From positions 14,050,880 through 14,114,879 of the forward strand of contig CATQJL010000112.1 in assembly GCA_958299035.1 (NCBI GenBank): a DNA stretch of 64,000 nucleotides. The letters run 5' to 3'. The stretch comes from Cylicocyclus nassatus. Its lineage: Eukaryota; Nematoda; Chromadorea; Rhabditida; Strongylidae. Position 1 is the first letter of the stretch. Each line of letters begins with the position of its first letter. This document shows, in pieces, positions 55,886-64,000 of this stretch. The notes under the pieces are model-generated. The model was not told where the DNA came from. It saw nothing but the letters and a program-made list of their open reading frames with translations, and searched no databases. The position numbers were made by a program, and so were the translations under genes.

Positions 55886-57002
55886 ATTTTTATCTCTGCA
55901 ATGAATGTATAGTAAAAGCTATCGAGGCACAACTACAAAGAGAAAAATTTCTCCTTTCTAATGATTTTAAAAATGCAAATCCGTTGAGACAGCAAAAAGT
56001 TACAAGTTTTCAAATATGAAACGACAGAATTTTCGGGACAACCTATTACTATCAAAATAATACAAAAATAAAAGACTAGAAGGGAAATTCTAATGGCTTT
56101 GTAGAACTCTGTCAATTACCGGCTCTGTCTTGGTATCGAAGCCTGAGGTACGAAGTGAACTAACTCATCGACCATCATATATCTAGATCTGGGTAAACAA
56201 AATAAATAGCACTGGACCTGTTCCAGTAATGAGACTAGCTTCTCATTCTTACTTATCATCTGCCAAAGAGTCTGAGAAAGTATTTTGAAGTTCTAGGATG
56301 CATTTGAAAGACTGGATGCTTTGATCTCAGCGCCGCTAGTAATCATCCCGACCTGGCGGCAGGTCGGTGGCACCTTTCCGTAAAGTGGCTAGAAACTAAA
56401 ACTCCAAATTTAGGCCGTCCCAGGCCTATTTCCAGAAAAAAATTTCTCGATGAAGATGCCGCCTTGTCTCTGAAGAAACCTCCATCTGTGGTCTCTGCGG
56501 TTTTAGAAAACCTTTTATAGGAAGATATCTGGAAGTGCAGGAGGAGCTGCCGACAACTGCGCGAGGTCCATTGCCGGCAACCTGCCGGCGGGTCAGAAAG
56601 CACGAGCAATAGCGTGCTCTTTTGAGAGAGGTAGCCGCCGGCATCCCGACATGCTCCTACCACGTCGAGTGCTGGCATCTTTGCCGACGGCGTCTGTGAA
56701 GTTGGGTAATGCGGCAATATCACACAATTTACGTCAGGAGAAAGATTCATAAATTCTAATTTCCATCAAAAAACTATCATTTTTCTCATTATATCAGTTT
56801 TTCTTCTTTAAAATGACGATTTCCTTACAGAAAAAAATCTAGTAACGCCTTAGAACCATGAAGTACACCGTCTTTTTTGGTAATCCCTTCTAAATTTCGT
56901 TTGCACCGATTTCGCCCTTCTCTTGCTCATATCTATCAGCTGTTCTATCAGGTCAAAGTCTTTCACGCAATGTATCGATCCCTCTTACGTGCGGTCACTT
57001 AC

Positions 57003-57114
57003 CAGTGCGTTCCTCCTATTGCTGGTGCAAACGGCAACGAATGGTTAGAGTGGTGGCATATGAAGTTAACGCACTTAGGTTCGAACGTGTGCGACGTTGC
57101 AGTTTTGCGGCTGT
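57003..57114 (-). CDS. Candidate internal exon, unknown
   Basis: Between acceptor GTGACGCAG and a strong donor (CACTG before GTAAGTGACC) the frame reads KTATSHTFEPKCVNFICHH and PFAPAIGGTHW. Both splice sites are good and the length fits an exon, but no partner exon was found. It sits in sequence absent from the related R2 copy and so may have arrived with an insertion. Confidence 0.3.
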
Positions 57115-57322
57115 CTGCGTCACAAAATGTAAAATGATTGCGTATTAAGGTTATATAAGAATATTAGAACCAACGATCACTCCGCGAACTGCCGCTGGAG
57201 ATGATAACTTCCCGCGATGTGTGCATACTTGTTGGCATCTATGATGCCACCCAGGTAGAGTAGATTATTACCGAACTTGGAAACACTGTAGTTGAACTGT
57301 TATAAATTACCCCCAAAAGTTA

Positions 57323-57613
57323 CTCAGACAATCGCCGGGAGCGGGCGGGGGCCGGAAAAATAGATGGCTGATTTCTCTCATCCCGCTCGCGGATTTTTTT
57401 TTGAAAAGCAATTGGGACTTTTCGGAACGCCGCTTGCTGAGTTTTCAATTCCGCAGAGATTCAGCAATATACCTGCAAAAGATAAAAGCGAAAAAGTCTT
57501 CAACATGCGGCCTCTGAAAAACCTGCTGGCCATTTTTCTGGAATTTGCAAGCGGAATGCAATGTCAGCAACGCGTATTTTCCCGCGCCCGCCTGCCTCTG
57601 GCGATTGTCTGAG
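57323..57613. mobile_element. 291-bp MITE with TA duplication and an empty site in the window
   Basis: Ends CTCAGACAATCGCC and GGCGATTGTCTGAG; TA on both sides (57321-57322 and 57614-57615). The related sequence at 54.15 kb reads AAAAGTTAGCC uninterrupted, showing the original single TA. The GC-rich inner parts GGGAGCGGGCGGGGGCCGG and CGCGCCCGCCTGCC also pair loosely. Confidence 0.85.
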
Positions 57614-57670
57614 TAGCTAATTAGCGGTTCACAACACTTATTTTATTAAAGTTTGGACTCCATTTGAGCC

Positions 57671-57704
57671 TTTTTATTTATTTATTTATTTATTTATTTA
57701 TTAA
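57671..57704. repeat. (TTTA)n microsatellite
   Basis: Eight uninterrupted TTTA-type units followed by TTAAATAC. Confidence 0.9.
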
Positions 57705-58137
57705 ATACATCGTAAACAATGCACCACCTCAGGAATGAAATACAAACAAGCGATTAAATATGAAACGGGGTGGGAGAAAAAGGCAAGAATGACTTCACAT
57801 TTGCTCTCACTTTCGAGTCGTATCCAAGTGACAAATCTAATAGAGTTCTTATATAATTTCGGGAAAATGGTAAAGCTCATGGGTTGCTAATAAAGTCCAA
57901 CGTTGTTGGAAATGTGACTTCTGGGAAAGATGCCGGATGCATTCGATGATGATGTAGGTAAATAATGTAGAGACGATGGTGTTGAGAATTAGAATTTAGA
58001 AGGTAGGAGTGGATTTCTTATAGATTATCGGGAGTTTCGAACACATGCATAGCGACCAGCAGAAGTAGTATATATTGCGCTCAAAATGCGAAGTGTCATG
58101 AAGTACCAGTGGCAGGTCATTTTCGGTACATGATGTA

Positions 58138-58320
58138 CAATACCGCTCATAATTCGTCAAAAAAGTCGCCGGACTGCGGCGCACTCCGCCACACTCCGCC
58201 GCAGTGCGCCGGAATGATCGTCAATTTAACCATATTTCGCTTCAGAATGGACGAATTCTAAATCCGAGGACACCGTTCGATTCAGCTCGGAGAGACGCTT
58301 CATCTCATATGTGAAGCTAA
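58138..58320. mobile_element. ACC-family element, left half
   Basis: Starts ACAATACCGCTCATAATTCG; the core is CGCCGGACTGCGGCGCACTC and CGCAGTGCGCCGG. It continues CCATATTTCGCTTC and CCGTTCGATTCAGCTCGG, as in the other copies. It ends where an R3 copy begins. Confidence 0.65.
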
Positions 58321-58324
58321 ACGT

Positions 58325-58530
58325 CTGTTTGTCTGTTTGTCTGTACGTATGTTCCGAATAGAAAATTCCATTTCTGGACCGATCCGGACCAAACTTGGCA
58401 CACATACACTTCGGGCCCCGGCGGGTGTCATAGGCTACTTTTCGTCATCGATCGATATCGATTTTATCGATTTTTATCGATTTTTTTGCAGAGTTCACCT
58501 ACGGGGCTGGGAGTTGGCACAGGGAGAGGG
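58325..58530 (-). repeat. R3 repeat, copy 3
   Basis: Inverted relative to 32540-32790, including its far end GTTCACCTACGGGGCTGGGA. Confidence 0.7.
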
Positions 58531-58588
58531 TAAGTGAGCATGGGGATTTCAAATACCATACTAGTTTTCAGAATTATCTATTATCATT

Positions 58589-61330
58589 TTGGTTGAATTC
58601 AGTGTGCTGATAACAGTATTACCACTGATCTGTCGCTGATGACACATAAACAGTATACTACAGGAGTATGGTAGAGAGCCACTCTGATCGAATTTGTTCT
58701 AAGATCTGCTCAAGAACACAATACCGCTCACAGAATGTCAAAATTTCCGTGAACTTCGCGGAATTCTGGGATTTCCGCCAGAGTGCGCGATAATCCGGGA
58801 AGTTCGCGACATTTCAGGATCCGCGAAACCATGCGAATCACGCAGAGTACGCAACGCCATAACTTCCTTCGGAATGAATATATTCCGAATCCAGAAGCAG
58901 CATTGTGTTCAGACCGTCGAGGCAAATATTTTGATATACAGCATGCTCTAGATATTCCATTTCCAGTTTTTTCGAATTTTTCTGTGGAGGTCCTTTCGCA
59001 AGAATGTAACGCAGCGTCTGTGTAACATAAAAGATTTCAGTAAGCACTGTTCGATAGTACTGTCCTTGTAGGTTATCGTGTGTTCGAGAGTAGCTGCAGA
59101 CTGTCTTCCAAAAGAGATAGAAGCATTGGTGAATTTTGGAAAAATCACGCGTTTCTAAATTCTACTCGCCATAACTTTCTTCGAAATGAATATATTTTTG
59201 ATCCGAAGAAAGCTTCGTGCTCAGTTTATTAAGGCAAGTCTTTTAGTATACAGCATGTCCTTGATATTCCGATTTCAGTAATCTCAAATTTTTCTGTCGA
59301 CGTCTTTTCGCAAAGGTGTAGAGCAGCGCGCATTGCTCCTAATAGACTCCATCAAGGACCGTTTGATAGTACTTATTCTGTAGATTATGGAGCGCTAAAA
59401 AGCAGTCAGAAGCGTCTTTCCAATGGAGATAGAAGGGCTAATTAACTGTAAAAAAAATCTTGTCGTTCCAAATTCTACTCGTCGTAACCCTAGAATGCAA
59501 AGCAATGTTGCTAAGCAGATGTGAGTTTTGTAATCAGCAGTTCGGATAATCCTTATGAGCAAGTTTTCAGGAACTTCGGTCATTTGGTTTTTCTCGTTTC
59601 ACACTCTGGAATCTCGTCGATGGATTTTGGTCAAAATGTTGATGCTCGTGAATTGTAAGGAAACTTCGCTTATAGAGGTCTTCGAACACGCTCTTTACGA
59701 AATCGTGATCCTTGAGGATTTTGGAGAGATGCGGTGAGGTGATTGTAACTGCACCACGATAGTGCATACTTTTTCCGCACTTCTCGCATAACTATCAATA
59801 AACTTGCCTGCTTGCTTTTTTAAGTCAAAGTTACTAGGAACTGTGCTATCGAATGGTGCATGACTCAGGCTCCATTCTACGAAATTCGCCGAGTTACGAG
59901 CCTATGACACGTTTTCATGAATTTTGCCCAAAATGTAAAGATGGCGTACTTCGTCGAAATTCCACCCTGAGTGGTTGTATGACATTCTGATTGCAAATAC
60001 TATGTTCATTCCGCAATGTATTGAATACGGTGGTTGCGTTTCTTCAGCTGCTTAATTGAATATCAAAGCAGCTTCGTAGCTAGGGCTCAGATCTATCTAA
60101 TTAACAAATCCAACACAGTGAGATCCATTAAACGATGTGAACAGATTTGATCAGTATGTTATACAACCAGTCACGGTGGAATTCGACGAAGTATGCGATC
60201 TTTACCTTCTGGGCAGAATTCATGAGGACGTGTTTTGGGCTCGTAACTCGGCGATTTTCATAGACTGGAGCCTGAGACAAGCACCGTTCAATAGCACGGT
60301 TCATAGTAACTTTAACCTAAAGAGCAAACAGTCAAATTTTGTGAAAAATACGCGAGAAGTGCAGGCGAATTTACGAATTTTCGCGACTCAGTTACAGTCA
60401 CGTCACCATATCTCTGCAAAAAGATCCTTTGTTCCCCAAAGACCATGATTTTGGTAAACAGCGTGTTTGAAAACCTCTATAAGCGAAGATTCCTTACAAT
60501 CGAAGATCATCAACACTTTGACCAAAATCCACCGGCGGGCGAGCTTTCAAGCGTAAAACGAGAAAAAATGAAATAAGCCGAACATTTTGAAAACTTGCTC
60601 ATAGAGGTTATCCGATCTGCCGATTACGAAAATCGCATCCGCTCAGAAAGAGAGCTTCATATTTTAGGGTATGAAGGGTGAGTCAAGTTCAGAACGACAT
60701 GATTTTTCCAGAATTCATCAGCCCTTTTAGTTTCTTCGAAAAAAAAAAACCTGCGGCTACTCTTTGGCGCTCCATAATCTGCAAAAGAAGTACTATCGAA
60801 ATTTCCTTGCTTGAATCTACTAGGGGCAATGCGCGCTGCTTTACACCTTTGCGAAAAGCCGTCCGCAGAAAGACTGCAGAGCACTGAAATTGAATTTTTA
60901 AGGGCATGCTGTATATGGAAAGATTCGTCTTGTAAAGCTGAGCACAATGCTTCTTTTCTCAGAATATGTTTGTTCCAAAGGAAGTTATGAGCGAGTAGAA
61001 TTTGGAAACGCGTGATTTTTCCAGAATTTACCAGCGCTTTTATCTTTTTTGGAAAGAAATCTGCGGCTACTCTTTAGCGCTCTTGATCTACAGAAGGAGT
61101 ACTATTGAATACTACATATAGGCAATTTTTACGTTGGATAAATGCTGTGTTACACCCTTGCGAAAGAATTCAGAAGATGAGAAAACTGGAAATGGAATAT
61201 CTAGAGCATACTGTATATCAAAATATTTGCCTTGAGAGCTGAACACAATGCTGCTTCCGGATTCAGAATATACTCACTCCCAAGGAAGTTATGGCGCTGC
61301 GTATTTTATGTGATTCGCGTTGATTTCGCG
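58589..61330. mobile_element. FB1 giant foldback, copy c
   Basis: The left arm is almost identical to that of copy b over at least 500 bp (58.72-59.17 kb; the mirrored open frames differ at about one residue in 80). The right arm is more diverged and stops at about 61.33 kb, where a GC-rich ACC-type core begins. The centre lies near 60.03 kb. Confidence 0.75.
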
Positions 61331-61339
61331 GAATTCCGG

Positions 61340-61665
61340 AAAGACAGTCGAAATCTGGCAGAGCCGCGGAGGACCCAATGACCAATGAGAGCGGGGCGAG
61401 GGGGCGGTCCCTTCTTGTAGGTCACGGTGACGTCACAAGCAGGCGAATGGGACCCTTCTCCGGGACCCGCAAATCTCTGCTCCGGAGGTACGCCAGATTT
61501 GGGAGAGCCGCGGCGCAGAGATTTGCCCGCCGCGAGTGCGCCAGATTTGGGACACCTCCGGAGCAGGAAATGGCAGGGCCCCGGAGCACAATTGGGAGGT
61601 CTCCGGAGCACAAATAGGAGGGCCCCGGAGCAGGAAATGGGAGGTCTCCGGAGCACAATAGGTAC
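61340..61665. repeat. GC-rich ACC-type core without ends
   Basis: Shares GAAATCTGGCAGAG, GCGAGGGGGCGGTCCC, GGTCACGGTGACGTCAC, ACGCCAGATTTGGGA and repeated CTCCGGAGCAC units with 14.06-14.31 kb. The repeated 20-22 bp unit is present in more copies here. Open frames on both strands come from the repeat. Confidence 0.7.
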
Positions 61666-61669
61666 GCAA

Positions 61670-62630
61670 GCAATTTGCTGTGATACGCAGCTTAGCATTT
61701 TTGAAAATAAGTTGCCGTCGCTCTCGACTTACTCTTTTTTTGTCGTTTCGCGCTCGTTTTTCTTTTTTTTTGGTTTTTCGTGTTACTCATTGGCGCGTTG
61801 GCGTTTATTTGTTCATCTCCTTCTTTTCAGGTTTCAGGTTTTAGGTTTTCGTGCGGATGCACTTAGTCACTTTTAGTGCTTGGCTCTCGTTTTCGACTTA
61901 CTGTTGTTTTTCCGCGTTTACACAGCAAGTGTGGTGACATAAAACTTGTGTAAAAGAGGACTTATAGTTTACTTGTGCAACCTTCTCCATTTTATCTAAT
62001 ATTACTTCCTATGCATTTTTAGGCAAGATGTTATATTTCAGTCTTTCTACGTCTGTCGTCCCCACACCCATCCCTATCGCACCCGTCCTCTCTCTCTAAA
62101 TATCTGGGCTACAACCTTCTCACTACTATTGCTGTCGTCTTCTACGTCCTGATGATAGTGTTTTGCTGCATACCGTGCAGCTTAAGTAGTGCCATCAAAT
62201 TTACAAGGGTAAATGGCTAGAATTTACCGTTTTCACAAGCAATGTTTTTCTTTTTATAGTTATTTGATCCATACATCGCCGGCTCACCGCTGGATGCAGA
62301 ATTCGTCTTGCATTTTTACAAGTACCCTAATTTCACGCGTACAAGGCGCACCCTTTTCGCTTTATTCGCGCACAGACCAAAGCATGTCGCGCGGTTGATG
62401 CGCGACGGTTGCCACACTTGAGCATGATAGTTGGCCGCTAGTCGCTCGACTGTGAAATATCCGCACATCATGCTCCTGCGCGTCCCCACTTCTTTCCTTG
62501 TTTGAAATTTGATCAGCTCGGAGTTTTACTACTGCGTTCTCACTTCGAAATGCTGAATATCACGACAATGGAACGTAACAACAACAAACGTAATGTAACA
62601 AAAAGTCAAAGCGAAGAGATCGGAGCCAAC
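61670..62630. other. Pyrimidine-rich stretch, no supported gene
   Basis: Long T-rich tracts at 61.72-61.85 kb and no spliceable frame. If the transposase to the right belongs to a complete element, its terminal repeat should lie in here, but I could not find it. Confidence 0.4.
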
Positions 62631-62632
62631 TT

Positions 62633-62700
62633 GACAAACGGATGACAAATGGCAAAATGAAAGTTTTGACAAACGGACGACAAATGGCAAAATGAAAGGT
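62633..62700. repeat. Tandem duplication of about 32 bp
   Basis: TTGACAAACGGATGACAAAT followed by GGCAAAATGAAAG, then the same with GGACGAC. Two copies with one change, downstream of the transposase gene. Confidence 0.85.
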
Positions 62701-62741
62701 TTTGTAGGATGATGAATTTATAAAAAGCGTTGAAACGATCA

Positions 62742-64000
62742 CATGGATTCCGCATCGCTCAGGTGATCTCCTACTCTGCCATCAAGTACATTCTCTCCTC
62801 CTTCGTCCACAAGTTCGCTTCCTCCTCCTTCGTCCTCGAGCTCACTTACTCCTCCTTCGTCCTCGAGCTCACTTACTCCTAGTTCGTGATCAAGTTCGCC
62901 TTCTCCTACTTCGTCATCATGTTCGCTTTCTCCAAAGGCTCGTCTGAAGCCATTTTGAACGCATTGGACACTAATTTTTTGAATACTTGCCAGTACCCAA
63001 GAGCACACTTCTGCGTATATGTCTCATGTGTCCTTGTTTAGTGTATGTATGCCTGCTCTCATCGATCATCCACTCCTCCATTTCTTTCTGAGCTTGCTTT
63101 TGAAGGATTTGTTTACAGATATATCTAGCGGCTGGAGATTTTTTGTTAGCCCTCCTGGTATCACGGCGATCTTCGTTCTTTTTCGTAAAGCTTCTTTGGC
63201 TTTCGAAGTCAAATGGCATCGAGCCGAATCAAGAATGAGTACGGCTTGCTCTGGGGAAGTTGCAGGATCTTTCCGCGCCATCCAACATGTTTCAATCCAA
63301 TCAGTCAAGGACCTCAATCATCCATCCCCGACAGTTCGCTTTTACGACAACTCCTGAAATTCATATCAGAAGAAAAAGTGGATTTTGAGACCTACATGCA
63401 GCGCTAACCGGGTGGCGTATCCTTGGGGATTGTCTTCCTCTTGAATATTACCATTGGTGGACAGAAGTTGCCATCAGCAGTCACACCAAGGACAACCGTA
63501 AAGTTGGTTTTTTCTCCTCCTAAACTAACAGATTAGGAATGTAAGAACTGGCTAAATCTTACCTGTTGTCGTTATAGTGATGTCTTGTGCTCCTTTTTTG
63601 TTCACTGTATACTTCCTAGGCATGTCAAAAGTGACTGGAACCTCGTCCACGTTCCCGATGTCCTTGAGAAGAATTGTGGCAGTCTCAGCTTTCAAATAAG
63701 TGCGATACCTATTCATGAGATCTATTGCTTTTTCGGGAGGATGCTGGCCTATTGATGTGGTGGCTCTTACCGATAATCCTGCGCGTTGCATAAATCTGTT
63801 ACACCATCCGCTGCCAGCTTTAAAGTTCATGATATCCATAGCTGCGGCCATGCGTTTTGCTTCCAAACGGATTTGAATAGTCGATACCTTGCGCTTCTCT
63901 TTACGCTGTCCAATCACCCATTTTCTGGAGATTCTTCAAGAGGCCACTTTGGCTGAGCAGAGCGCAACGCGCGTTTGCAACCATCGGTTGCTCGTAGCGC
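62742..64000 (-). CDS. Pogo/Tigger-type DDE transposase, 5' end beyond window
   Basis: On the minus strand: a CENP-B-like DNA-binding part (GSGWCNRFMQRAGLSVRATT); GNVDEVPVTFDMPRKYTVNK with the first catalytic Asp, ending at a GTAAGATTTAG donor; then GGEKTNFTVVLGVTADGNFC and VIFKRKTIPKDTPPG; a likely 60-nt intron (GTTAGC to TTTCAG); GVVVKANCRGWM; DWIETCWMARKDPATSPEQA, then LILDSARCHLTSKAKEALRK with the second Asp; GLTKNLQPLDISVNKSFKSK with the third Asp; and CSWVLASIQKISVQCVQNGF. An acidic tail of repeated SELEDEGG units ends at DAESM. All three catalytic Asp residues are kept. Small frame shifts occur near 63.31 kb (after GWMIE) and 63.07 kb. It may be a recently inactivated copy or a domesticated-type gene; terminal repeats were not found. 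Confidence 0.75.
62805..62925. repeat. Coding minisatellite in the transposase tail
   Basis: Three to four copies of an approximately 30-bp unit (CTCCTCCTTCGTCCTCGAGC type) encode repeated SELEDEGG on the minus strand. Confidence 0.75.

Larger units (their letters stand above)
56110..57660 (-). repeat. R2 repeat, copy 4, split by two insertions
   Basis: R2 sequence at 56110-56340 resumes at about 57298-57322 and 57614-57660, judging by copy 3. The 960 bp between (56340-57297) is extra and holds a GC-rich part (56.34-56.72 kb, ACCTGGCGGCAGGTCGG) and a possible exon. The second insertion is the MITE at 57323-57613. Confidence 0.5.

Noticed and set aside
56343..56750. A 135-codon minus-strand frame
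   Set aside because: It crosses a GC-rich palindromic stretch in sequence that looks inserted; composition is not protein-like throughout.

Overview
This is eukaryotic, intron-bearing, AT-rich DNA with very little host coding sequence and dense transposon wreckage. It looks like a nematode. The genes I could splice have mostly 47-60 nt introns ending in TTTCAG-type acceptors. Two same-strand genes are only about 120 nt apart in an operon-like arrangement. The elements include RTE, mariner-type, Tc4/Tc5-like and pogo/Tigger-like copies. A parasitic strongylid or other Rhabditina worm is my inference; the sequence alone does not prove it. Exon-intron models below were built by eye from reading frames and splice sites.

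Layout. 1-2.7 kb: two minus-strand host genes, a WIPI3/4-type (EPG-6-like) autophagy beta-propeller followed closely by an unrecognised gene that runs off the left edge. 2.7-9.2 kb: hairpins, small inverted-repeat elements, two weak candidate exons, a tRNA-derived SINE, an assembly gap and an internally deleted RTE retrotransposon. 9.24-11.09 kb: a 1.84-kb foldback element with hAT hallmarks (8-bp target duplication, CAGAG ends). 11.7-12.3 kb and 18.0-19.0 kb: two spliced minus-strand genes of unknown function; the second is complete, with a signal peptide, a coiled coil and a TATA-like box. 12.8-16.2 kb and four other places: a gene-like repeat family (R1). 21.9-25.0 and 29.3-30.8 kb: a segmental duplication whose two copies differ by later insertions, giving natural empty sites.

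30.9-41.4 kb: foldbacks, mariner-type MITEs and, at 36.5-40.4 kb, at least four inverted-repeat elements nested inside one another. 44.3-46.9 kb: a Tc4/Tc5-like DNA transposon with 3-bp TTA target duplications and a recognisable transposase; each of its terminal repeats carries a tRNA-like A-box/B-box pair. 48.5-51.6 and 58.6-61.3 kb: two copies of a roughly 3-kb foldback (FB1); a third, with one arm incomplete, sits at 33.4-35.3 kb. 62.7-64.0 kb: a pogo/Tigger-type transposase running off the right edge.

The genes do not form one pathway. The only functional link visible is the likely operon at the left end. The rest is a record of repeated insertion, palindrome formation and nesting. The most unusual features are the nested elements, the natural empty sites, the element family that keeps its ends but swaps its GC-rich core, and the long foldbacks that would make long double-stranded RNA if transcribed.
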